A DNA stretch of 64,000 bases from assembly GCA_005406025.1 (NCBI GenBank), contig BGZK01001377.1, forward strand, positions 62,001 through 126,000, read 5' to 3'. Source of the stretch: Eumeta japonica (Eukaryota; Arthropoda; Insecta; Lepidoptera; Psychidae). Under the pieces are notes generated by a model that had not been told where the DNA came from, ran no database searches, and saw nothing but the letters and a program-made list of their open reading frames with translations. This document shows positions 33,193-45,900 of the stretch, in pieces; positions within the stretch are counted from its first letter, which is position 1, and each line of letters opens with the position of its first letter. The position numbers and the translations under genes were made by a program.

Positions 33193-33262
33193 ACTTGTTT
33201 GCGGTTTAGTATATACTTATGCGGACTAAGCCGCAGAAGTGTATACTAAACCGCAAACAAGT
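33193..33262. repeat. 70-nt foldback: 26-bp arms with an inner stem
   Basis: The arms are 33193-33218 and 33237-33262, with 25 of 26 complementary (acttgtttgcggtttagtat core). The 18-nt spacer contains its own stem, tgcgg/ccgca, around actaag. The size and near-perfect pairing resemble a pre-miRNA or a palindromic MITE; neither is proven. Confidence 0.75.
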
Positions 33263-35559
33263 CCTAATGTAAAAAACAAGCTTCTATTCAGTGTTTCACC
33301 AAAGCGAATAAGCTACTAGAAAATTTAGTTTAAATTATTCTGATCGTCAAATCTTCTAGTTTAATATCCTCATTAATAATATAGTCAAAAAAAAAAAATA
33401 CTCCGCCATTTTGGATCCACCATATTGAAATTAGAATGGCGTTACACACATTTACTAGACATAATTTTTCTTTTGATATCCACAACAAGGGGGTTAGTGG
33501 CGGCCCATTTTCGAAAATTTGCATAATTGAGTACGGTAAAGTGTATTGTAGTCAAATAAGAGCTTGTAAATACAGCAATACATAGGCTGTTGATAGGATG
33601 CATTTCCATGGTAGCCATCATATCTAAGTTCGAATAGAAGCAAAGCGTTTAATCGTCTATTCTAAACAACACCATAAATACCCTGAGCCAAGTCAATGAT
33701 GAGAAGAATTGACTTCTAAGGCACAGCTTTATCAACAATCAAGATGATGCCATTATAAACCTGGTCTACTGGAAATGCGCAAAGGAGTAAAATATTGCAG
33801 TCCTTTCACATATTCAGACGCACCCGAACAAAAAATATTGATTCTCTGCAAGGAGAATGTATCGTCAATATCAGAGAACCATAGATTTAATTAAATAAAG
33901 TCTAGAATATTTTAAAAATTATGCTCATATAATAAAAAAAAAAAAAGTTAAGAAAGGTAAATATTTAAAGTTAATTTATGAGCATTTTCCAGTTTTCATA
34001 TATTGCATAACATTTAATTTGACTACAAAATTAAAGTGCTTCTCCAGGTATTTATAATCTATTACATTTATGTTAGTACAAATATATCGCTAGATAGCAA
34101 ATCAATATTGTGGATAAAATATCTAATTATTTTTAGAAAAATTATCTCATGAATAGTATTGAAAAGTATCTTTAAAAATAAATATTTTACGTTGTTAAAT
34201 TAAAATAAATATCTAAAGGTGTGAATTTCCAAAATTTCACATAAAAATCAAGTAAATTATTTTACGAAGTGTTCACGCGAGTCGAGTAAAGTTTTTAATA
34301 GTACTTTGTAACACGATATAAAGGAAGCTTTGGATAACACCGTAAAATACTTTAACAAATAATTAATAACTATAAATTGTATAAATATTAATAGAAAACA
34401 TTTAGTATTGGGATAACTATAATTTATCTAATTCATTGATTTGTCAATGACACCTCATTTGTTAAATATGTTAAATAATCATATTATCTTTTTTAGTAAC
34501 AATAAGATTGATTCAAAGATAGTGAAAGGTCACAAAAAGAGGGGATGAATTTGGTAGTAGAATAGATTTAGTGGACTAAAAGCGAAAGAGGAATACTAAA
34601 TCTATTTCGGCCGAATGGACAACTCGAAAGTTTTGAGGCAGCTAACTGATCAACTATATTGAATTCATAGGAACGTCATAGTACAAAGCCCTAAATATGA
34701 CCTATTAAAAAATATTAGCACTGACTTTTGTAGAAGACAGTTAACATTTATGGGCATCCCTATATTATCTTACTATAAGCATATGCGATATCGTTTACCA
34801 TAGACAGTTCCATAATTTATATCGATATGCTCGATTCATTAATACCTAAATAAGCATTAGCTACTTACCGATGTATGCAATAAACCATTTTATAAAACAT
34901 ATCACACTAAAATGAAAAAAAAGTATGCCTATTTTTTTAGTTTAATAAATTACAGAAAACAATTTACTTTGACCAATTACATCAATTTCAATGTCAGCAC
35001 TTTAATATATACAGTTAAAATATCATATATTGCAGTACATATTTTAAAATTATATTTTAAAGAGTTAAAACATAATGTTGGCTGTTATATTTCTCATTGA
35101 TATATCTATAATATAAATTATGGCTAGATAATATACAAGTTGGTGATATATACAATATATCACAGCTACCACATGTGGTCATTTAGACTACTTTAGAAAA
35201 CGTATCGCAATATGCATAGCCATAAATTATATTACTACATATTACAAATACGTCTACAATGTGCTTTGTATGATAAGCGTCAAACTTAAAGTGCTCTGAC
35301 TGAAGTTAGCAACAAGTCTAAAGTGCAGCTGCAATTGGAGAAAACCTCTCCAATATGAACTCCAGAAATACTATTATTGCACGTGCACTCGTACGGTTTC
35401 ACGGCGAATTTAAAGTTTGACGCCTACTGCATACTATTAGTAAACGGATGGTTATTAATAATAAATGTAAATTGAATAACAGACATTTGATAGCGTCTGA
35501 ACGTTAATCGAATACCGACACTTAAACCCAGTACTTTTATGGTCAAATACAGCTCATGC

Positions 35560-35690
35560 TATAGCCGGAGACAGCGGACGGCCGGCGCCTCGTCAGTTGA
35601 TGGCGCTACGCGGCGTGTGGCTCAGACTGCCGTAGCAGCGGGCGCGGGTCCCCCGCCTGCGCCCGCGCCGCCTGGTTATGCCTGCGCCAC
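35560..35690. promoter_or_regulatory. Isolated CpG-rich patch
   Basis: About 130 bp strongly enriched in GC and CpG (for example gcgggcgcgggtcccccgcc and gcccgcgccgcc) lies in otherwise AT-rich intergenic DNA. No convincing coding frame crosses it. It could be an untranslated first exon or promoter, or a GC-rich repeat piece. Confidence 0.35.
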
Positions 35691-38001
35691 CATATAATAC
35701 GTACATGTATAAACTTACCACTGACACATTGTTGCACCTCCATGCAGTGAAAGATTTAACTAATACTGATTCAATTTATATTATCATTATTTACATGACG
35801 TGTTTAACTTCAATATTTAACTATCTTTTGAAACTACTAGAAATAAATATGCAGCAAGCATAAATTGCGTGAACTGTAATTTGAATAGAAGACCCAAGCA
35901 ACATCTACTGATATTTTATACCTAAAAATCTATTTTTTTTTTGGAATTAAAACTTTAAGCGTGACTTTAAAGTGAATAAAATCAATTTTTTGGATGGCAG
36001 TATCTTCAGCATCTATAGGCTGTTCGGAATATACAGTATCTATCTTTTTCTACTATTAAATATTTAATATCTATAGACCGTATTATTATGATATACAAAT
36101 TTAAAGTAGCCAGTCTTCGTAAACGGTAACTAATCGTGTTGAGCTTTAATACATTTATCAATATTTCTTTTTGCAACTTTTTCGGGCGCGGTTTGAGATC
36201 ACATTGGATTATGTTTTGTGACAGAAGTCACATTCAGTAAATTCTATATTCTCTTTAGGCAGTTTTCGCGTTTATTATTTGTATTGCGAATTCGTTTACA
36301 AACCAAAAATATTCAAATTCGAATCGGCCATATTGTACTTTATACGTAAACCTCTATGTTATTAATAATTATCTGTCTCCGAAGCTCCGCTTAGATGAAC
36401 GCATATGTTTTTTTTTATATCAAGCGGCTTCTCTAACAATCACGATCTGGATCTCAGTCTATATTCCTAATGTCAGTCTCAATTCCTGGCATGACTTATA
36501 CATCTTCAATTTAGTTGGTAACACTCGTCGCAACGGTAAATTTAAAAGTCTTACACTGCAATCGCGTGTAAAGTTTGCACGGACTCGTATTTTTTTGTAA
36601 TCTAAAATATCATTTTTACTGCATACCTACAATTAGAGAGGTGTGAATTCTTTTCATAATAGATGCAGCTATGAGACAACAGCTATTTGAGAACACCGAC
36701 ATGTCAAAAGAACGATGCAACTTTATGCCTACTGCATATTATTATTGTTAATACACAAGCTATAACTACATGAAAATGTTTATCGGAGAACTAAACAGTA
36801 ATTTACTACGAACATCGGCAGTGTGAGTGCTGGTGGAGAGCAACATTACGAAACAGAAGAAATAAAATATGCTATTAGGTGTATCGAGAGCCCCAAATCT
36901 AAAATTGTTTTATAGACTTATTTCGACGCTCGTCACAAAACCTTAGGATATTTCTGCTTCTGGCGTTTCATTTTTTTTTAGAGTGACTTGAGTGCAGATC
37001 ATATTTGCGTCTTCTCCTAATCCTACTTGTGAGTCCGTTGCAAGTTATTAATTTTAGTGTAAATTGTGATTTGCGCTATCAAAATTTTATTCTTACACAG
37101 ATAAGTCAGCGGTCCCTCAATTTAGAAGTTCCTTTGCGAAAAGATAAAAAAAAAAACGGAAAATTTAGAATTCACTCGAAAGCTTTTGTTTCGAGTGTAC
37201 GAAATTCCATGTGCTAAAACAGGCACTTTGTTGACGTATTATTTAAAAAATGTTTGTAATTTGTACATTGGACCTTCCACATCATTTGCAAACATGTTAG
37301 AAATTAAAACTTTCTATCATTATAACATCCCAACATACAGAAAGCTGAAAATAATAATAAAGCATGCCAAACTGAACATTAAAACTGTATAATTCATGGT
37401 CACAAAAGTATGCCTTCACATGCAAAAGGTGCCACTATAACTAAAAATAAAACAAAAAGAAATTATCAATAACTAATTTATTCATCATCACACTTTATTC
37501 TGAAACCCACTACAGATAGATTGCTAGCTGAACTCTTCACATGAATGTTAAATAGCATTTAAGTACTAACTTTAAGTAGGAGATTCCAGGTATACGCATG
37601 TTATTCCAATACATTGATATATAATAATCTAATACAAATATTCGGATGGTTCTTCACATGATCGAATATATTACCTAGACTAAAACAATGAATCTAATAC
37701 ACTTTATGAATACATGGATTGCTAAAAGGGAATAATTTGAGCCATGTGAAACAATAAATTAATTGAACTTAATATACCCGTAGAAATTTTATTGTCATAC
37801 CTGCAAAAATACAATTCATTTGAATTTATATTGTGATCAGTGGAATCCCATCACCGATTAAGTACAATTTCTTTCACCAGAATTAGTAGGATTCTTTGAA
37901 CGGTTTTATTGACGTTTTAAACAAAAAAAATGTGATTAACACCGAAAATGCAAATTCCCTCAGTTATTGAGACAGTCCATTCGAATAAAATACCCTATTA
38001 A

Positions 38002-38550
38002 GGGCCTTTTCCACCATCTCCTTTTAAACGCACTTTTAATAAAAAGTCACTTCTAAAACTAATTTTGCTTTACACAACCTCCTTTTAACAGTTATTTGGC
38101 CCTAAGTGTGATATTTTGTAATAAAAGTCGGTCGAAGCGACTATTATAGTCTTAAAAGTGTCTTTTAAATATAGCGGATAACAGATCTGTTATCAGATGT
38201 CAGATCTTTTGACGTTAAATACGCTGACTGCTGACACGTTTTAATGTATTTAGATAAGAAATAAATATCCACTTTTTAATTAGAATTTCAATTTTGCTAT
38301 ATGGAAATTGATTATTTATCAATAGAAGTAATTTCGTGTAATGACATTCGAATATACATAACTCGCAATAATTCATTGTAATAGACTTATAAAATATTAT
38401 TTTAAAAAATCTGTAATACTTAGTAAATTATTAACTATGGCGAGTAAGTAATATAAAATATGCGCTGGAGCCGGAGCCGCTTATCGTACTTTTAAATTAG
38501 AATTACTTTTTATTAAAATTCAGTTTAAAAGGAGATTACGGTAAAGAGGC
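38002..38550. mobile_element. MITE with 28-bp imperfect inverted ends
   Basis: The left end gggccttttccacc...ccttttaaac (38002-38029) and right end gtttaaaagg...aaagaggc (38523-38550) agree at about 22 of 28 positions. It is non-coding and contains the perfect palindrome gataacagatctgttatc at 38177-38194. Confidence 0.65.
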
Positions 38551-39478
38551 ACTAATTATTCTAACATCTATAATTATCATCTATTCTGTGCAGTAGCAAA
38601 ATGAAAACACTCGTTCTAATTACAAATAGCAAAAGAAATAAATGATTATAAGCTCTAAGACAGTGCAATAAAAAAAATAAAAAAAATCAACTTTAAATCT
38701 TTTTAAATTATTTGTGTAAATTTTCTTGATGTAATACTTGTCAATATTGCAACAGTTGTTAGATTTATAAAAACATATCCACAAATTCAGATAAAAAAAA
38801 TATAACATTTCACTATATAAAAAAAAACTGGAATAATTTAGCTATTTTCCTTTTTATTACAATCTCACAGCAACATAGGAAAACTTGTCTCCTTCGATGG
38901 GAGGCAATTAATAGTTTTACATTTTACATTAATTAAGTAATCAATAAATTACTATCACATATTCAATTCAACTACAAGCCTTTTCTCCACAATCACGAAT
39001 ACGATCGATTTAAGCTTCAAGCAATTAAGCAACTTAAATAAGTACGTACGAAAAAAAAATACTTTAAAACAATTAATGTGCTCGGCCCGCGACGACATCG
39101 CGGAAATAAAACGAAATAGAAATAATAAAATTGTCACAATAACAATAGGAATGACAGACATCGAGGCGCTCACGTGCATTATGATACAGCCTGATGCAAA
39201 ATGGCGGCCGGCGCGTCTCGCACGGGACCGGCGAGTGATCAAAGACCAAAGACCCTGAACGCTACTGCGATCCACAGACGTGCGTATGGAGAGAATTTCC
39301 CGTGCCCCGGATCATGTATTTTTACCATGTTTCAATTATTATATTTTGATTTGGTAAGATGTCAAATGTCAAATGGCGCGACTGTGTTGCATAAAAAAAA
39401 AGATAGAACAATATTTTACAGTATCTAAATGGTCATAGCTAATTTCATTTTCGTTGTATAGTCTTACTTAGAAATGCA

Positions 39479-39484
39479 TTTATT
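39479..39484 (-). terminator. Possible NPC1 poly(A) signal AATAAA
   Basis: An AATAAA on the - strand lies about 300 nt after the NPC1 stop and is the first I see. It is in AT-rich sequence and is unsupported by transcript data. Confidence 0.35.
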
Positions 39485-39786
39485 TGCCATTATGAAATTT
39501 GACACGAACAAAAATTATGAAACCATTAAAAATAAATGTTACAAAAGAAAACGGAATATAAAGCATCCCCATAATCTCACTATATTATTCGAAATAAAAA
39601 TTATAACTAATTTCTGATACACAGAACATAAATATTAAGAATTGACGTCAAAAAACCTTTAAATTTCTCCAGAGTGAGAGAAATCATTATATAATTTCTG
39701 ATCTTTTAATGATGATAAAAAGAACTATACTAGTTTCAGGATGCTTTACACAAAAGTACACGCATCGCCCGCTCCTTTAGGTTAGT

Positions 39787-39923
39787 TCAGGCCAGAAGCG
39801 TGTCAAAGTTATACTGTCTGTACGCGGGTCTGTCCCTTACTCTAGTCAACGAGGTCTCCTGTACCCCGTTCTCCTTGCCGCGCAGCGCCGCCCTCGCCAG
39901 CTTGGATCTGTTCACCGGCGAAC
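39787..39923 (-). CDS. NPC1: NPC1 exon w16: cytosolic C-tail and stop
   Basis: The acceptor is gattttcag|GT, followed by 45 codons and TGA at 39789-39787. The tail is basic ([17 protein letters not shown]) and ends [11 protein letters not shown]. The terminal dileucine matches the position of lysosomal-sorting dileucines in other NPC1 proteins. The intron before it is 3.75 kb and holds a mariner relic. Confidence 0.9.
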
Positions 39924-42900
39924 CTGAAAATCACAACCGGATGTCACGCGACTGGCGGTCACGAATTTATTGAGATTCAACACGTGTTTACACTACCAAT
40001 GAAATTGCGAAGCCTTACTTTAGAGTTATTTCTTAAATCGTGAATGGAGGTTTATGTTTATCTTCACAAATCAATGTAATATATGTAATGTAATATACAA
40101 TTTTAGGTAAAATAGCCACGTGCTGGGCGTTGAAATTTTTACAGAAAACTGAAAAAGTCGTATGAGTTGCATTAAAATATAAAAACGCTAATCGATAAAT
40201 TGACTGTAATAATACATTCCTCACTAAACTTGAATATTTATTGTCTTTTGATTCGATGTGTCGATTTTGCTGAAATTAATACTAAATATTACTCTGTCCA
40301 AAGCTTCATATTTTTCAGAAAATATACTTTGAACTCAATTTTTTCCCACCTGCATAAATGAGCAAATATATTTCAATATTTTTTCACCTTCTATCACTTA
40401 TTCTCGTGTTTTCTTACTTCTTTATAAAAATCTTTAATAAAAGAATACAGAATGTCTATGTACATGTACAGATTAACATGTATGTACAAATTATTGGACT
40501 ACAATTTCTTATTGGGTTGGGTATACCTCAAAATTGGTTTCAATTGAATTTGTAGAGAAATTCTACTGGTAAGGAATAAAAAGTAGGATGAAATAAAAAA
40601 GTATTAAGCAGTTATGTACTTACATTATTATAACTTATAAAGTATGCTTGCCTAACTTTTTACAAGGTAATTAATAAACTTTGACGAGTGCTTTCATATT
40701 GAAGAACATATAACTACGTCTATAGCAGACATAACAGTCACTTAGGAATTAGAAAAAAAAAATTCTTGTATAAACAAAAAATAACTTCAGATGTGTACTT
40801 AATAACTTTTGCACATGCAATGCAATGAAAACATGTATTCATTAAGTAATTTAACATAAAAAAAAATAAAAAAGTTATAGTAAAAAAATTACGACTTCAA
40901 AAACAAAATATGTATGGAAAAAATGAAATTCACCTTTACAATCTTAACTAAGTTAATTATCTATTGATTGGGCAATCTCGAGTCAGTGCAATGACGCAAT
41001 GATATATTCATTAACGCGCGTACTTGTTTGGGTGGCTGTCTGGTACGTATCAACTTCACGAATCTCGGCAACCATCGGCGCCTACGTCTACGCCTACGTT
41101 AGTTCATACTTGCCTACTCTTCAAGGGCCGTCTCGTATAAAGCTATCTTTTTATATATTTTTCATTTATACTAAGTAATGTAGTATGTAATTTGTTTGGC
41201 ACAAACTCAAAATTGTTTAAATACATTAGGTAAGGTAATTTGGTAAGATTTTAGAGACAAATTTTGTTTTCATCCTTTTAGTTTGTTTTACAAGTTATTC
41301 ATATAGTTGTTTTGTTTAGGTAACAAAATGGAAAAGGTTGTGGATATTTTTAGTATTCTAAATTTTTTTTCGTATTCAAAACCACGATCTGAAACTCTCC
41401 ATTCTAATAATAAATTGAATATGGAACACATACATATTATGTCATACTATACAGTACTTTAATTGCTCATTTATAAGTAGGGAACACTAAGTTTCTGAAG
41501 CTGGCCACTTACATAAACAATATTTAAAAAGAAATTACTACATTTAAAAATGGAACTCTTTGGCTGTAGAATATGGCTTGTTTCATCTAACTGTAAATTG
41601 TTTTTACATTATGGTGTCATTTTAAAAATTGATGTCAAATTTGGTGTGGGATATAGCAACAGGTAACGAAACATGCATTTATTGCTACGACCCCAAAACA
41701 AAGCAGCAATCGACCGTATGGGTGTATTGGGATGAGTCGAAACCACCCATAGTGGAGCGCGAGCGAAGTGCCTCTAAGCGGATGATTGCTTCTTTTTTTA
41801 ATAAAATTAGACACGTGGCTACTGTTGCTTTAGAGAATTGTCGTGTCGAGAATAATGATTGGTACACGACCATTTGTTTGCCGGAAGTTATTGACGTATT
41901 CCGTAAAAATAACCGTAAACGCCATATCATCTAGCATCACAACAATGCCAGTTCTCTTACGGCCAAACAGACAAATAAATTTTTGAAGGAGAAAAATGTA
42001 GAACTTATTAGTAATCCTGTATACAGTCCCGACCTGGCACCTTGTGATTTTTTTCTGTTAACAAAAATTAAGAACCATATACATGGTCAACGATTTTCAT
42101 CACCAGAAAAGACTGTTGAAAAGTATGAAAAACATATTTCCGAGGTCACCAGGGAAGAGTGGGATAATTTTTTTCACAATTGATTTATTCGTGTGAAAAA
42201 GTGCAATTACGTTAACGGAGAATATTTTGAGAAACAATAAATTCATTTTTGACCAAAATAGTAATTTTTCTCATTCATTCCAGAAATTTTCAGTGCGCCA
42301 TACGTACGTGACCAAGCATGGTATAATTGTTGTATAATTTCTATTTTCAATGAAATACAATAATTCAGTAAAACTTTTACTAAATTACTACGGAAATTGA
42401 AGACAGTATTTTAAAATGTACTGAAATAAATTTTATTACTAACTTTTTGCCATTATTTTGCACTTTACATACAACCTCATCATTTCTATTAATTGGAAAT
42501 TAAGTTATTAAAAATGTCCTTTTAGAAAGGAAAACATGGTAATAGGAATGTGTGAAAAACGGAAATAAAAAATATATACACCTAATATTAATGCAAATAA
42601 GACAATGTTCATTCACTGTTATAATAGCAATTAAAAAGCAATGTTATTGAATAATGTGATATATGATTAATAAATAATATTAAATTAGTCACATAAAAGC
42701 ATTATTAATATATTAATAGCACCATTGAAATGCGACCAAGTATATTTTAGGTAAAAAGCGAATTTCAAACTTACAATAAGAATCTTACCTCTGTTGAATG
42801 TTAATGAAAAGCACTTGTTACCTTATTTTCTGTTGTAAAGTGTGGCATGCATAATTAACGCAGAGCAAAAAAAATTCAGTGCACAATCACATACCATAAC

Positions 42901-45900
42901 ACTTTATATATACACATTACGAATATACAAATCCATCATGCTATTTAGAGAGAGGTCCAATGTACAAAAAAAATATATACAAAAGCAATAAACAAATTAT
43001 TATTCAGCCTACAGTAAGTTTTGTAGCGTTGCTTAATTCCACTACATGAATAGTCATCAAACTATTCCTACGAAACTTTTTATCTCAAAATTGTATATTT
43101 TTTGAACGAACAATGAGAGAGTAGAATAACTGAAGTATAGCAAGAAGCATGAGGACCTCAAAACACACAAAAACCTCAACTTAAGCAATACCAGCGTCAC
43201 ATAAACATTTTAAGGGCTTCCTTTGCAGTGACAAGCTAAAAGAGCATGATGGCACAAAATTAAACAACCATCGAATGGTGTTAATTTACATATACTTGGA
43301 AGACTGGCAGTGTGCAAAAGCTACAGTATTACCCTCAGAAACTTCCTGACAGATATGTGCCAGTTCACAAAAACAAAACGAAAAGTAAAAACAACTGAGA
43401 TAGAATAAAGAAGAATGACAAATAATTCAAACACGGCATATGAAAGCATGTAAGCATGTCTAAAACATAAAAGAATATAAATAAACTGTGTGATTAAACG
43501 CTCAGTGACTCTTTTTGTAAAATACATTGGTTTAATTGGTCTAAATCTAACTTTCATGTTGTATTACATTACTTATAAGCCTGATTTAACAAGTGTACGA
43601 CACATTCCAATAAGATTCATCATAAGCATGCAAAACTAATATAATCTATGACAATAGTGTATGTATGTACTTACCGATATAGCTAAGCATCACTGGTAAG
43701 AATATCAGACCATGAGCCGCACCAAACAACACGATGCCCAGGTACATGCGGAAGTAGAAAACCTAAAAACAAATATTTTGTCTGCAATTAGGTATCTCTG
43801 TGTTCACTGATTTTCGTATATAGTATTTCATATATAGATAGTATCTCAGCAGCCACTTTTACTGTGTTTTATTGGACTTAGTCTAGTTAAGACTTGTATA
43901 TGCAATTGTTTGACAAGTGCGACTTCAAAATCTTTGAATGCCTTATTAAAGTCAGTCAATAAATCATTTCAATTGATTATCAAGAAAATTTACATTAGCT
44001 ACTCTTATGTGGTATGGACGAAATGGCAGAACAATACTGTACATTCGTTAACGTGAAGTCATGTTGAATGTGTAGTCTTTTGGAGATTAAATATAGGTCA
44101 TAAATAAAATTGGCATAAACCCATACAAATTTAGTGTCGTATTTAGACTTTGCTTATCTTAATATGAATACTCTTTATATTCTATAATATACATATACAA
44201 TTTTGTTATTGATAATGATAGTCCCATTACAGGTACTAATAATGTTCCATTTAAATAGTGCTACAAATTATAACACAATGCTGTATTATGATTTTTTCAG
44301 TTGTGCCATCAAATAATATATATATATAGAAAAAAATAAACCACCGTTATTGCTCTGTAAAATTCATACATTTTCTTTAATAAATACCCCTCTTCAAATT
44401 AGATGACAGTGCCTGCCAATCGTCTTTATCAAATGTTTATAATTTTACATGACTGTGTATAACTTTCTCATAAAATTCTCATAAATGTGTGTTATTCTAA
44501 CAATATTACGAAACTTTCGTTTTTGGGCATACATAACATGTACTAGAATAGTCGTACCTGAAAGATTTGACTCTTAGCGAAACCCAAGACAATGATACCC
44601 CCGAACTTGGTTAGTGTTATTCCCGAAAAAACAGAGGTTCCCATCTTGGTGAGCACGGCAGCGGCGCGCTCTTTGCGCCCACCCGGCTCCGTGCACACGC
44701 TGAAGCTGTGTACCAGGTGCGAGCAGAACTCAACGGCAATGCCTACCGCCATCACCTAATTGGATTACATTTTAAAAATATATTATTAACGCCGTAATTT
44801 AGATTACAACTATTAAAAACAAAAGCCCTAAGCCAACTTAATGAAACGACTTTAAATTTTAGCCTATTGTTTCTGAAATCCAATTTATAATAACTATCTC
44901 CATATCAGTTTTGTCAGGTTTGGGAAAATATAATTAATTATGTTTTAGTAAATATTGACAAACATGTCACTCTTTTATGCCACAACAATTTATGTATATT
45001 TGTTATTTACTTGTTAAGCAATGACCAAGTCAATCAGATGTTCAAGTTATGTAATTCAATGTTGATCTTGTTTTAGTGTTCCAGCAACATTGAGAATTAT
45101 GATTTATTGTCATAAACTCATGATTATGTATGAGCGAAGCAATGCGTATTCTCATATTCTATGTACGACATTCTCGCGAATGTCAAAGGCGTTACAATAA
45201 ATGTATTCTAAATGTTCAGCATTTTTTATACAGTGTAGTGAAGAACAAAAATTCAAAAGCTGTAATGTTTTAGGATAAAAATAATTTTGTTATTATCCAT
45301 GAGTTATATGGTTGAAAAAAAAGGTTTATAATTCTCAAAATGATTATCCATTATTTTGATTTATTAAAACACAGATAAAGATGAATAAGCAATGACCTTA
45401 ATATTACACATAATAGAAATGTGATAATCATTTTATAGTTTTATTTAAACTGTCTCTTTATAAATTATTTTCATAATGGTTGATGAGTGATGAAATGATT
45501 GAGTGAGTGATATTAGTCATTTATCGCTTTTTTAAACCTTTACTATTTACACAAAGTAACTAACTAACCAAGTTAACCAGGGAAACCGCATTGAGACTGA
45601 TGCCCCACCAGTACATGAGCCCGCCCAAGTTTACCACTATCATCGTAATCGTCACCACAACCATCTGAAAGCAATAAAATATAGTATATAAAAAAGTTTA
45701 GACTTATTTTGTTTGTAATTCAAATTATTATACATCGGCATTTTATTACAAAGTATCCTATACATTGATACCAAATAAACGTAACATTACATGACACCAA
45801 TAATTGAGATAAGAAAAATTAGTAAACTGTCTAACCTATATTAATTTAACATAATCATTACTAAAACTTAACATGAATAAATATATTAGAGAAATAAAAA

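Larger units (their letters stand above)
30523..39786. other. Intergenic region between SCP and NPC1
   Basis: 9.3 kb of AT-rich DNA between two convergent genes. It includes hairpins (32.61, 33.19 kb), a CpG-rich patch (35.56-35.69 kb) and a MITE (38.00-38.55 kb). All open frames are short and shadow-like. A tataaata near 31068 beside a gcgcggg run resembles a core promoter but leads to no gene. Confidence 0.55.
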
